The translations under genes and the position numbers were made by a program. From VBDM01 sp964430565 (GTDB lineage: Bacteria > Pseudomonadota > Gammaproteobacteria > Burkholderiales > SG8-39), in the NCBI GenBank assembly GCA_964430565.1, contig CAYSFD010000027.1:62001-126000 (forward strand): a DNA stretch of 64,000 bases, given 5' to 3'. Below the pieces are notes generated by a model. That model ran no database searches. It was not told where the DNA came from and saw only the letters and a list, made by a program, of their open reading frames with translations. This document shows, piece after piece, positions 26,167 through 34,516 of this stretch (position 1 is its first letter; every line of letters begins with the position of its first letter).

Positions 26167-27999
26167 ATGATTCAACCTTATGATCCTGCTATTGATATTG
26201 GCGCTCCCGCCTATGTGCAACACCACGGCGTCAAGGATTGGGTTGGGCGTATTGCCGCGCTGACCAAACCCGACCGCATTCACTGGTGCGATGGGTCTCA
26301 GGAAGAGTACGACCGGCTTTGCGACGAAATGGTGAAGTCGGGAATGCTCAAGCGACTGAACCCCAAACTTCGCCCCAACTGCTTCCTCGCACTCTCGGAC
26401 CCCAACGATGTGGCGCGCACCGAGGACCGGACCTTTATCTGCTCCCAGAGAGAAGAAGACGCGGGTCCGACCAACAATTGGATCGACCCGCGGGAGATGC
26501 GCGAGACGCTCGATAAGCTCTTCGACGGGTGCATGCGCGGCCGGACCTTGTATGTCGTTCCGTTCTCGATGGGGCCGCTTGGCTCGCACATCGCGCATAT
26601 CGGCATCGAGCTGACCGACTCCCCTTACGTGGTCGTCAGCATGCGCGTCATGACGCGCATGAACAGGAAGGTGTGGGAAGTCCTCGGCAGGAACGGCCAT
26701 TTCGTTCCGTGCGTCCACTCGGTCGGCGCGCCGCTTTCCCGCGGGGAAAAAGATGCGCGCTGGCCTTGCAGTAAAGAGCACAGATACATCGTTCACTATC
26801 CGGAAACCAAGGAAATCTGGTCATTCGGTTCGGGCTACGGCGGCAACGCGCTGCTCGGCAAGAAGTGCTTTTCGCTCCGTATCGCTTCGATCATGGGACG
26901 AGAGCAGGGCTGGCTTGCCGAGCACATGCTGATACTCGGCGTGACCCCCCCTTCAGGAGAAAAGATCTACGTGAGCGCGGCGTTTCCCTCGGCGTGCGGC
27001 AAGACCAATTTCGCCATGCTGATTCCGCCGGCGGCGTTCAAGGGCTGGAGGGTTTCGACGATAGGCGAAGACATCGCGTGGATCAAGCCCGGCAAGGATG
27101 GTCGCTTCTATGCGATCAATCCGGAATCGGGGTTTTTCGGCGTTGCCCCCGGGACTTCGGAGAAGACCAATCCCAACTGCATGGCGATGATCAAGAGCAA
27201 CACAATATTCACCAACGTCGCCATGACTCCGGATGGGGACGTGTGGTGGGAAGGAATGACTGATGCGCCTCCGGCCAAGCTAATCGATTGGCAGGGAACG
27301 GAATGGGCGCCCGATTGCGGCAGGAAAGCCGCGCATCCCAACGCGCGATTTACAGTGCCCGCCTCGCAGTGTCCCTCGATCGATTCCGAGTGGGAAAATC
27401 CGGAAGGTGTCCCGATATCGGCCTTCTTGTTCGGCGGTCGCCGCTCGGATACGGTTCCGCTGGTGACCGAGGCGTTCGACTGGGAAGCGGGAGTGTATAT
27501 GGCCGCGACGATGGGCTCGGAAACTACGGCAGCGGCGACGGGCAAGGTTGGCGTGGTCCGGCGCGATCCGATGGCGATGATCCCGTTCGTCGGCTACAAC
27601 ATGGGCGATTATTTTAACCATTGGCTGAAGCTTGGGCGATCGGTCCCCCAGCGGCCGCGCATCTTTTGCGTGAACTGGTTTCGCACCGATAGCAACGGAC
27701 GATTCATCTGGCCGGGGTACGGCGAGAACATGCGCGTCCTCAAATGGATCGTCGAGCGCTGTCAGGGCACGGCACGGGCCGTCGACACGCCGATCGGTCG
27801 CCTCCCCGACTTCGCGGACTTGGAATGGAAGGGGCTGGAGAGCTTCGATGGCGAAAAGTTCAGGCGCGTCAGCTCCGTCGACCGCGCCGACTGGAAGCGG
27901 GAGCTGAAGCTGCACGACGAGTTGCTGCAGCTCTTGGGCAGTCGCTTGCCGCCAGAGTTGAGCTCGCGCCGCTACGCGCTGGAACGTTCCCTAGACTGA
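26167..27999 (+). CDS. pckG: Phosphoenolpyruvate carboxykinase (GTP)
   Basis: A 610-residue GTP-dependent PEPCK that interconverts oxaloacetate and PEP, a gluconeogenic step. The P-loop/kinase-1a motif AAFPSACGKTNFAMLIPP, with the reactive Cys unique to the GTP class, lies near residues 270-285. The metal-binding and substrate segments, RTEDRTFICS and the later GYNMGDYFNHWL, are present. I start at the ATG giving MIQPYDPAID rather than the TTG six codons upstream. It interrupts the usual mnmE to mnmG interval. An enzyme for growth on organic acids fits the catabolic genes downstream. Confidence 0.95.
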   Translation: MIQPYDPAIDIGAPAYVQHHGVKDWVGRIAALTKPDRIHWCDGSQEEYDRLCDEMVKSGMLKRLNPKLRPNCFLALSDPNDVARTEDRTFICSQREEDAGPTNNWIDPREMRETLDKLFDGCMRGRTLYVVPFSMGPLGSHIAHIGIELTDSPYVVVSMRVMTRMNRKVWEVLGRNGHFVPCVHSVGAPLSRGEKDARWPCSKEHRYIVHYPETKEIWSFGSGYGGNALLGKKCFSLRIASIMGREQGWLAEHMLILGVTPPSGEKIYVSAAFPSACGKTNFAMLIPPAAFKGWRVSTIGEDIAWIKPGKDGRFYAINPESGFFGVAPGTSEKTNPNCMAMIKSNTIFTNVAMTPDGDVWWEGMTDAPPAKLIDWQGTEWAPDCGRKAAHPNARFTVPASQCPSIDSEWENPEGVPISAFLFGGRRSDTVPLVTEAFDWEAGVYMAATMGSETTAAATGKVGVVRRDPMAMIPFVGYNMGDYFNHWLKLGRSVPQRPRIFCVNWFRTDSNGRFIWPGYGENMRVLKWIVERCQGTARAVDTPIGRLPDFADLEWKGLESFDGEKFRRVSSVDRADWKRELKLHDELLQLLGSRLPPELSSRRYALERSLD

Positions 28000-28255
28000 T
28001 TTCCGAGTTTCCTGGTGAACGATACGGGAGGCGGCTTGTTTCTTTGAGTTTTTCCCTGGACGTTGTCGTGTCCTGCTCGCTGACCAGTGACAGCAGCGGA
28101 ATCCAGAAACAGTAAGCACATCCTAATCTGTCTCCCAGGGCCTGTGCACTAGTCGTCGACTTGGTGTGAGTAACCTGTGAACAGCCGGTGGGAATCCGGG
28201 AAATTGCAGGGGGAAAGACTGTGAATCTCTGGTGGAAAGCCTGTGGGTAGACCGA

Positions 28256-28271
28256 TGTTTCACGTGAAACA
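28256..28271. promoter_or_regulatory. parS: parS site 1 (ParB-binding palindrome)
   Basis: TGTTTCACGTGAAACA is a perfect 16-bp palindrome identical to the widely conserved chromosomal parS consensus. It lies 3.5 kb from parB. ParB should nucleate here for origin segregation. Confidence 0.95.
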
Positions 28272-28315
28272 AGCCAGAACTGTCGCAAGGCACGGTGTTT
28301 TTGCTGAGCCGCCCC

Positions 28316-28333
28316 GGGTTTCACGTGAAACCC
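28316..28333. promoter_or_regulatory. parS: parS site 2 (ParB-binding palindrome)
   Basis: An 18-bp perfect palindrome, GGG-TTTCACGTGAAA-CCC, with the 14-bp parS core GTTTCACGTGAAAC and non-consensus outer bases. It begins 60 bases after parS site 1, so two ParB loading sites sit together upstream of mnmG. Confidence 0.9.
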
Positions 28334-28395
28334 TATTCCCTGAGAATAGCTTTAGAATTTTGGCTTGTTTCCGCTGAGTTTCGCATCTGAAAGCC

Positions 28396-30291
28396 ATGCA
28401 CTTTTCGACTCAATTTGACGTCATCGTGGTCGGAGGCGGCCACGCCGGCACTGAGGCCGCGCTCGCCGCTGCGCGCGCCGGTTGCACGACGCTATTGCTC
28501 ACGCACAATATTGAAACCTTGGGCCAGATGTCGTGCAATCCGTCTATCGGGGGCATCGGCAAAGGGCACCTCGTCAAAGAAGTCGACGCGCTGGGCGGGG
28601 CCATGGCCATTGCCGCCGACGAAGCCGGCATCCAGTTCCGCATCCTCAATTCCTCAAAGGGCCCTGCGGTCCGCGCGACGCGCGCCCAAGCCGACCGCCT
28701 CCTGTACAAGCGTGCGATTCGCTCGCGGCTTGAGAACCAACCCAACCTCGCTTTGTTCCAACAGGCGGTGGAGGACCTCATGCTGGAGGGCGACCGCATT
28801 ACCGGAGTCGCGACCCAGCTCGGAGTTAACTTCTCCGGCCGCGCGGTGGTGCTGACGACAGGGACGTTCCTTTCGGGGCTCGTCCACATTGGGCTATCCA
28901 AGCAGCAAGCCGGCCGGGCAGGCGATCCGCCCTCGATCGGCCTCGCGGCGAGGCTACGCGAGCTGAAGCTTCCGGTGGGGCGCCTCAAGACAGGAACGCC
29001 TCCCCGCATTGATGGCCGCACCATAGACTTCTCGGCAATGCGCAGGCAACCTGGTGACGAGCCGGTCCCGGCGTTTTCGTTTCTTGGAACACCTGAAATG
29101 CATCCGCGGCAGGTGCCCTGTTGGATCACCGATACCAATCCGCGTACGCACGAAATAATCCGCGGCGGACTGGATCGCTCGCCCATGTACACCGGGGTGA
29201 TCGAGGGAATCGGCCCGCGCTACTGCCCGTCGATCGAGGACAAGATCCATCGCTTTGCGGGCAAGCAGAGCCATCAGATTTTTCTGGAGCCGGAGGGACT
29301 CACCACTAACGAGTTTTATCCCAATGGGATTTCAACCAGTCTTCCGTTTGACGTTCAGATCGAGCTAGTGCGTAGCATTCGTGGTCTGGAGAACGCGCAC
29401 ATCCTGCGGCCCGGCTACGCCATCGAATACGATTACTACGATCCGCGCAACCTGAAATCTTCATTGGAAACGAAGTCGATCGCGGGACTTTTTTTTGCGG
29501 GTCAGATTAATGGTACTACGGGATACGAGGAAGCGGCGGCGCAGGGCTTGCTCGCCGGGCTTAACGCTGCGCTATTCGTCAAGGGGAAAGACCCGTGGTG
29601 CCCGCGGCGCGACCAGGCCTATTTAGGAGTTCTGGTCGACGACCTCATCACTCGGGGCGTCTCGGAGCCGTACCGCATGTTCACCAGCCGCGCCGAGTAT
29701 CGACTCATGCTGCGCGAAGATAACGCGGACCTGCGGCTCACGCAGACCGGCCGCAAGCTCGGCGTCGTGGAGGATGCCCGCTGGGACGCGTTCAACCGAA
29801 AGCGCGACGCCATTACCTACGAGCAGGAGCGGCTCAAAGCCACCTGGGTAAGCCCCAACTCTCTTCGCGCGGAGCTCGCCGACCGGGTGCTCGGCAAGCC
29901 GATCGAGCGCGAGTACTCGCTGATGAATCTGCTCAAACGTCCTGGTGTGACCCACGCCTCGCTCGCAAACCTCGCGGCGACCGGCGCATCCCCGATCGAT
30001 ACTGCTGTCGCGGAGCAGGTTGAGATCCAGGCGAAATACCAGGGCTACATCGCGCGCCAGCAAAACGAAGTCGCGCGCGCGGTGCAGCACGAGACCTTGG
30101 CTCTGCCGGGTGATCTCGACTACCGCACCGTTCGCGGCCTGTCGATCGAGGTTCAGCAGAGGCTCAACCAACACCGACCGGAAACACTCGGGCAGGCCTC
30201 GCGTATGTCAGGGATTACACCTGCGGCTATTTCGTTGCTTTTGGTTCACCTGAAGCGCGGCATCGGCGCCGCGCGAAGGTCGGCTGCATGA
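28396..30291 (+). CDS. mnmG: tRNA uridine-5-carboxymethylaminomethyl modification enzyme MnmG
   Basis: A 631-residue FAD enzyme that works with MnmE at the tRNA wobble uridine. The FAD dinucleotide fold starts DVIVVGGGHAGTEAA (8-22); a conserved Cys sits in CNPSIGGIGKGHL (47-59), a second FAD loop includes VVLTTGTFLSG, and the C-terminal helical domain binds MnmE and tRNA. The full length matches the family. Its stop overlaps the rsmG ATG as ATGA. Its promoter region holds the parS sites. Confidence 0.97.
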   Translation: MHFSTQFDVIVVGGGHAGTEAALAAARAGCTTLLLTHNIETLGQMSCNPSIGGIGKGHLVKEVDALGGAMAIAADEAGIQFRILNSSKGPAVRATRAQADRLLYKRAIRSRLENQPNLALFQQAVEDLMLEGDRITGVATQLGVNFSGRAVVLTTGTFLSGLVHIGLSKQQAGRAGDPPSIGLAARLRELKLPVGRLKTGTPPRIDGRTIDFSAMRRQPGDEPVPAFSFLGTPEMHPRQVPCWITDTNPRTHEIIRGGLDRSPMYTGVIEGIGPRYCPSIEDKIHRFAGKQSHQIFLEPEGLTTNEFYPNGISTSLPFDVQIELVRSIRGLENAHILRPGYAIEYDYYDPRNLKSSLETKSIAGLFFAGQINGTTGYEEAAAQGLLAGLNAALFVKGKDPWCPRRDQAYLGVLVDDLITRGVSEPYRMFTSRAEYRLMLREDNADLRLTQTGRKLGVVEDARWDAFNRKRDAITYEQERLKATWVSPNSLRAELADRVLGKPIEREYSLMNLLKRPGVTHASLANLAATGASPIDTAVAEQVEIQAKYQGYIARQQNEVARAVQHETLALPGDLDYRTVRGLSIEVQQRLNQHRPETLGQASRMSGITPAAISLLLVHLKRGIGAARRSAA

Positions 30292-30941
30292 CGACCGCTG
30301 TGGCTCGGCCGGCGCAGCACGGACTCGAAGGGCGCCTTGAAGAAGGGCTCGAGGAACTAGGCGTTCCCTTGGGTCGGGATGCGATGAGCAGGCTCATCGA
30401 GTACCTCGCCCTGCTGGAAAAGTGGAACCGGGTATATAACCTGACCGCCATACGAGAAGCGGAGAAGATGGTTAGTGGCCACTTACTTGACTGTCTCGCC
30501 CTGGTTCCACACATCAGTGACGGGCGCGTGCTTGACGTAGGGAGTGGCGCGGGGCTTCCTGGAATTCCCCTTGCGATTGCGAAGCCCGGTATCCACGTAT
30601 CGTTACTCGATAGCAGTCACAAGAAGGCGGCGTTCCTAAAGCAGGCAGTGGCTGAACTTCGGCTGAGGAACGCGGAGGTTGTCTGCGCGCGCGTCGAGTC
30701 CTGGCACCCCGTGGAAAAATTTAATTGGATCATTTCCCGGGCGCTTGCCGAACTCGCCGAGTTCGCCGCGTTGACCGAACATCTGTTGGCCCCGGGCGGT
30801 GTGCTCGCCGCCATGAAGGGGGTCTACCCTTTCGAGGAGATCGAGCGGCTGCCAACCAATTTCCGCGCCAGTCGAGTGCACAGGCTCGCGGTTCCCGGGC
30901 TTGGGTCTGAGCGGCATCTCGTGTTGATCGAGCGCGCATGA
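30288..30941 (+). CDS. rsmG: 16S rRNA (guanine-527-N7)-methyltransferase RsmG
   Basis: A 217-residue rRNA methyltransferase. The SAM-binding motif VLDVGSGAGLPGIPLAI lies near residues 76-92, preceded by a helical segment ending EKWNRVYNLTAIRE, typical of GidB/RsmG. The start overlaps the mnmG stop and the stop overlaps the parA start (both ATGA), so mnmG-rsmG-parA are coupled. Confidence 0.97.
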   Translation: MTTAVARPAQHGLEGRLEEGLEELGVPLGRDAMSRLIEYLALLEKWNRVYNLTAIREAEKMVSGHLLDCLALVPHISDGRVLDVGSGAGLPGIPLAIAKPGIHVSLLDSSHKKAAFLKQAVAELRLRNAEVVCARVESWHPVEKFNWIISRALAELAEFAALTEHLLAPGGVLAAMKGVYPFEEIERLPTNFRASRVHRLAVPGLGSERHLVLIERA

Positions 30942-31714
30942 CCCGGATACTTGCCGTCACGAATCAGAAGGGCGGGGTCGGAAAGACCACGACCAGTGTC
31001 AATCTCGCGGCGGGCCTCGCGCAGGCTGCGAAGCGCGTGCTGCTGGTGGACCTCGATCCACAGGGCAACGCCACCATGGGGAGCGGCATCGACAAGCGCA
31101 CCCTTAAGACTTCGATCTACCAGGTGCTCCTCGGACTGGCCACCGCCGAATCGGCGCGGCAGAAATCGGAATCGGGAGGATACGATCTGATTCCCGCGAA
31201 TCGCGACCTCGCGGGTGCAGAAGTCGAGCTGGTCGACCTTGAGCACCGCGAGTCGCGATTGAAAGGCGCCCTCGAACCGATCGCCAACCAGTACGATTTT
31301 ATTTTGCTCGATTGCCCTCCTGCGCTCAACATGCTTACGGTGAACGGATTGGTCGCCGCCGATGCGGTAATGATTCCGATGCAATGCGAGTATTTCGCTC
31401 TCGAGGGGCTCTCCGATCTCGTCAACACAATCAAGAAGGTGCGCCAGCGTCTGAACCCGAAGCTCGACATCGAAGGGCTGCTTCGGACCATGTACGACCC
31501 GCGCAATACGCTCGCGGAGCAGGTATCGACGCAGCTGCAGGAACACTTCGGCAAGAAGGTGTACCAGACCGTGATTCCGCGCAACGTACGTCTTGCCGAG
31601 GCGCCGAGCTTTGGCGCCCCCGCGGTCAAGCTCGATCGCGAATGCAAAGGCTCGCAGGCCTATATTGCGCTCGCAGGTGAGGTCCTCTCGCGCAACGGCC
31701 CCGTCGCCGTATGA
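30938..31714 (+). CDS. parA: Chromosome partitioning ATPase ParA
   Basis: A 258-residue ParA/Soj ATPase that moves ParB-parS complexes along the nucleoid. It opens MTRILAVTNQKGGVGKTTT with the deviant Walker A (11-18), followed by VDLDPQGN and the Walker B segment ILLDCPPALNML. It lacks the N-terminal helix-turn-helix of plasmid ParA types, so it is the chromosomal class. parB follows 13 bases later. Confidence 0.96.
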   Translation: MTRILAVTNQKGGVGKTTTSVNLAAGLAQAAKRVLLVDLDPQGNATMGSGIDKRTLKTSIYQVLLGLATAESARQKSESGGYDLIPANRDLAGAEVELVDLEHRESRLKGALEPIANQYDFILLDCPPALNMLTVNGLVAADAVMIPMQCEYFALEGLSDLVNTIKKVRQRLNPKLDIEGLLRTMYDPRNTLAEQVSTQLQEHFGKKVYQTVIPRNVRLAEAPSFGAPAVKLDRECKGSQAYIALAGEVLSRNGPVAV

Positions 31715-31727
31715 AGGTAGAAGGCCG

Positions 31728-32591
31728 ATGAAGCTCAAGGGACTTGGCCGGGGCCTCGACGCGCTCCTCGACAAGGACGGCCAAGACGGTCCGATTCCCG
31801 AGCAGCAAGCCACGCTTCGGCTCGAGCAACTGCAACGAGGCCGTTACCAGCCGCGCACTAAGATGGACGAAAGCTCGCTGCAAGAGCTCGCGGCCTCGAT
31901 CAAGAAGCAAGGCCTGATGCAACCCATCCTAGTGCGGCCGATCGAACGCGGGCACTACGAAATCATCGCCGGCGAGCGCCGCTGGCGGGCGGCGAGAATT
32001 GCCGGCCTCGCGGAAATCCCAGTGCTTGTGCGCGACGTGCCGGACTCGGCGGCGCTAGCCATGGCGCTCATCGAGAACATCCAGCGGGAAGACCTCAACC
32101 CGCTCGAGGAAGCGGGTGGTGTGCAGCGGCTGGTGACCGAATTCAAGCTCACGCACCAGGAAGCGGCAGATGCCATAGGCCGCTCCCGCACGGCGACTAC
32201 GAACTTGCTCCGGCTTCTGAATTTGCAAAAACCGGTCCAGGAGCTGGTCTTTGACGGCAAGTTGGAAATGGGTCACGCGCGCGCGCTCCTCGCTCTTGAA
32301 GGGCGACAACAGGAAAGCGTTGCAAAGCGAGTCTCGGATGGGGCGCTTTCGGTGCGCCAGACGGAGCAGCTCGTCAACGCCATCCTGCATCCCAAGGAAA
32401 AAGCCAAACGCAGGCTCAAGGCCAACCGCGATATCGCGCGCCTCGAAGAAGAACTGTCGGAGGAGCTGGGGACCTCAGTCGAGATCAGACCGGGAAAGAA
32501 GAGCACCGGAAAACTGGTCATCAGCTATTCGAATCCCGACCACCTGGACGATCTTCTGTCCAGGTTCCGCCGAAAACGGGCTAGTGCTTAG
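31728..32591 (+). CDS. parB: Chromosome partitioning protein ParB
   Basis: A 287-residue ParB/Spo0J protein, a CTP-dependent DNA clamp that loads at parS. It opens MKLKGLGRGLDALL, the typical N-terminal ParA-stimulating segment with Arg. The CTP-binding motifs GERRWRAARIAG (82-93) and ENIQREDLNPLEEA (116-129) are intact; a helix-turn-helix follows at 141-160 and a dimerisation domain at the end. I chose the ATG at 31728, 45 codons inside the longest frame, because upstream sequence overlaps parA. Its parS targets are at 28256 and 28316. Confidence 0.96.
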   Translation: MKLKGLGRGLDALLDKDGQDGPIPEQQATLRLEQLQRGRYQPRTKMDESSLQELAASIKKQGLMQPILVRPIERGHYEIIAGERRWRAARIAGLAEIPVLVRDVPDSAALAMALIENIQREDLNPLEEAGGVQRLVTEFKLTHQEAADAIGRSRTATTNLLRLLNLQKPVQELVFDGKLEMGHARALLALEGRQQESVAKRVSDGALSVRQTEQLVNAILHPKEKAKRRLKANRDIARLEEELSEELGTSVEIRPGKKSTGKLVISYSNPDHLDDLLSRFRRKRASA

Positions 32592-32598
32592 AGAAGAC

Positions 32599-32954
32599 GT
32601 GTCGGTGGGTGCGCACCAGGAATGGCCCAAGGAAGGCATTGCGCGAATTCCCTACTGGATGTATTCCGACCGGGAGATCTACGCCCGCGAGCAGGAGCGT
32701 ATTTTCTGCGGGCCGAGTTGGAGTTACGTTGCACTTGAGGCGGAGCTGCCTCAGCCCGGCGACTTCAAGCGAACCGGCATCGGCGAGAAGCCCGTCGTCG
32801 TGGTGCGCGACAAGGATGGCTCGATCAATGTCGTCGAGAACCGGTGCGCACACCGCGGGATGGGGGGCGGGACTGGAAGGACGAGGATCACATGGTGACG
32901 GAGTCGGTAGTCCGTGCCTTCTACGATCATTATCGGCACGTGATGCAGATATAG
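32599..32954 (+). pseudogene. Remnant of salicylate-5-hydroxylase-like Rieske oxygenase alpha subunit (internal deletion)
   Basis: The frame from GTG 32599 encodes the N-terminus of a ring-hydroxylating oxygenase: GIARIPYWMYSDREIY, an ERIF-GPSW segment and then the first Rieske half-motif CAHRG. At a G-rich run (about 32857-32870) reading jumps frame, and the next 28 codons (from 32868 in another frame, DWKDEDHMVTESVVRAFY) give the C-terminus of the same kind of protein, ending at 32954. Roughly 300 codons are missing, including the second Rieske half and the iron site. The N-terminal wording resembles NagG-type salicylate 5-hydroxylase. It lies 7 bases after parB and cannot be functional. 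Confidence 0.8.
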
Positions 32955-33030
32955 AACGTTGTTTTATAGAGTATAACAATTGTATGCGAACGTTCGTGCG
33001 TTTTCTTCTCTTAGTCCCTGAAAGGAGGGC

Positions 33031-33213
33031 GTGCTCGAGGTGCGCGCCAACTATGCGGCCCTGGAAACACTGCAAGATGAATTCACGCGCGTTTTCAACA
33101 CGGGCCAGTACCGCGACAAGCTCGTTGTGGAGGAGGGCAAGCTAAAGTTCAGCGAAAAACTCTGCATATTCGACAGCCTCCTTATTTCCAACAGCCTGAT
33201 CTATCCCCTCTGA
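33031..33213 (+). pseudogene. C-terminal stub of a ring-hydroxylating oxygenase beta subunit
   Basis: A 60-codon open frame matches only the last third of an aromatic-ring-hydroxylating oxygenase beta subunit: VRANYAALETL, GQYRDKLVVEEGKLKFSEK, then CIFDSLLISNSLIYPL, where the ending CxxDS-xxI-NSL-YP is the family tail. About 100 residues of the usual 160 are absent. An AAGGAGGG sits just before a GTG, so a peptide could still be translated. With the alpha remnant just upstream it marks the decay of a NagGH-like pair. The 76 bases between the two remnants show nothing recognisable. Confidence 0.75.
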
Positions 33214-33214
33214 T

Positions 33215-33526
33215 ATGAGCGATAACTGGATTAAAGTCGCGAATGTCGCGGATGTCCCCGAAGACGGAACGCTGCTCGTTCATTTCGACGCCGAGCCCGT
33301 GTGCCTCTACAACCTCTCGGGAAAATTTTTCGCCACGCACGACACCTGCACGCACGGGCAGGCGAGCCTCGCCGACGGCTTCATCGAGGGTGAGGAAATC
33401 GAGTGTCCGCTGCACCAGGGCAGGTTTCACATCGCGACCGGCAAAGCAGTCGGCGTGCCCTGCACCGAGGACATACGACGCTATGCCGTGAGAATCGAAG
33501 ACGGCGCAGTGCTGATCAAGGAATAG
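33215..33526 (+). CDS. Rieske [2Fe-2S] ferredoxin of an aromatic oxygenase
   Basis: A 103-residue soluble Rieske ferredoxin that passes electrons from a reductase to a ring-hydroxylating oxygenase. The cluster ligands are intact: C45-T-H47 in DTCTHGQASLADG and C64-P-L-H67 in ECPLHQGRFH. It resembles NagAb/CarAc-type ferredoxins. The ATG lies one base after the beta-subunit stub, the order expected in a nagG-nagH-nagAb arrangement whose oxygenase has been lost. It may now serve the intact oxygenase at 36.7 kb. No ferredoxin reductase is visible in the window. Confidence 0.92.
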   Translation: MSDNWIKVANVADVPEDGTLLVHFDAEPVCLYNLSGKFFATHDTCTHGQASLADGFIEGEEIECPLHQGRFHIATGKAVGVPCTEDIRRYAVRIEDGAVLIKE

Positions 33527-33533
33527 CGAAGCC

Positions 33534-34514
33534 GTGAACAAGATCCCTCTGACCCTGGCGATCGGGGACTACGAGCACACGCGCGACCTGGCCACCGGCC
33601 AGGTGTCGGTGCAGGGTGTGGACCTCAACGTACTCTATCTGCCGCCTGAGGAAGCGTTCTTCCGGTTTACCTTCTTCCGCGAATGGGAAGTGTCGGAAAT
33701 GTCCATGGGCAAGTACGTGTCGCTGCGCTCGCAGGAGGACAGCGGCATCGCTGCAATTCCGGTGTTTCCGTCGAGAGTGTTCCGTCAGTCGATGATCTAT
33801 GTGCGCGAGGGAGGCAAGATCACTCGGGCCGAGCAACTGAAAGGAAAACGCATCGGGGTTCCGGAGTGGGCGCAGACCGCAGTCATCTACACGCGCGGCT
33901 ATCTCGTGCACCAAGCCGACGTGTCGCTCGCCTCGGTCGAGTGGATTCAGGCAGGAGTAAACGAAGCGGGACGCGTCGAAAAAGTGAAGTTGAAACTGCC
34001 CGAGGGCGTTCGGCTCCGTCCCGAGCCCGAGCGTTCACTGAACGAAATGCTGCTTGCCGGGGACATCGACGCGGTGCTTTCGGCGCGGCCTCCACGCGGC
34101 TTCGGCAGAGGGATAGAGCGGCTCTTTCCGGACTACGAAGCGGTCGAGGAGGCGTACTTCAAGAAAACCGGGATCTTTCCTATCATGCACGTGATCGTCA
34201 TCAAGACCGAAGTGCTGGACCGCCATCCATGGGTCGCAATGAGTCTTTACAAGGCTTTTGAGGAAGCCAAGCACCGGTCCATCGAGCGGCTGTCCGATAT
34301 CACCGCCTCGCATGCGCCGATGGCGTGGCTTGCGCCCTACACGGACCGGATGAAGAGTCTGTTCGGCGAAGACTTCTGGCCTTACGGGCTGGAAAAGAAC
34401 CGCATCACACTGCAGGCGTTCGTCGATTTTGCTTTCGAGCAGGGCGTGTGTCACCGGCGCCTCGAACTGGAAGAGCTGTTCCCGAAGCAAGTGTTGACCG
34501 CTTTCAAGGTCTAG
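33534..34514 (+). CDS. 4,5-dihydroxyphthalate decarboxylase-like protein
   Basis: A 326-residue protein of the Pht5-like family, which has a periplasmic-binding-protein fold but no signal peptide here, so it is cytosolic. It opens with LTLAIGDYEHTRDLATGQV and continues VSEMSMGKYVSL, both typical of the family, and has IPVFPSRVFRQSMIYV and GKRIGVPEWAQTA. Characterised members decarboxylate 4,5-dihydroxyphthalate to protocatechuate, but many homologues have unknown substrates. The start is a GTG 7 bases after the ferredoxin stop. The neighbouring aromatic-oxygenase genes fit a role in aromatic acid breakdown. Confidence 0.8.
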   Translation: MNKIPLTLAIGDYEHTRDLATGQVSVQGVDLNVLYLPPEEAFFRFTFFREWEVSEMSMGKYVSLRSQEDSGIAAIPVFPSRVFRQSMIYVREGGKITRAEQLKGKRIGVPEWAQTAVIYTRGYLVHQADVSLASVEWIQAGVNEAGRVEKVKLKLPEGVRLRPEPERSLNEMLLAGDIDAVLSARPPRGFGRGIERLFPDYEAVEEAYFKKTGIFPIMHVIVIKTEVLDRHPWVAMSLYKAFEEAKHRSIERLSDITASHAPMAWLAPYTDRMKSLFGEDFWPYGLEKNRITLQAFVDFAFEQGVCHRRLELEELFPKQVLTAFKV

Positions 34515-34516
34515 CA

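Larger units (their letters stand above)
28000..28395. other. pckG-mnmG intergenic region: candidate origin with parS sites
   Basis: This 396-base gap holds no gene. It contains five 9-mers in one orientation resembling the DnaA box TGTGGATAA: TGTGCACTA (28143), TGTGAGTAA (28165), TGTGAACAG (28176), TGTGAATCT (28220) and TGTGGGTAG (28242). All are degenerate, with two or more mismatches. Two parS palindromes follow, then an AT-rich stretch before mnmG. In E. coli oriC lies beside mnmG; in most betaproteobacteria it is assigned beside dnaA. I consider this an origin candidate, not proven. Confidence 0.45.

Noticed and set aside
32251..32898. Longer frame beginning inside parB that reads into the oxygenase remnant
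   Set aside because: The first third is an off-frame reading of parB. Only the part after 32599 resembles a protein family, so I did not treat it as a fusion gene.
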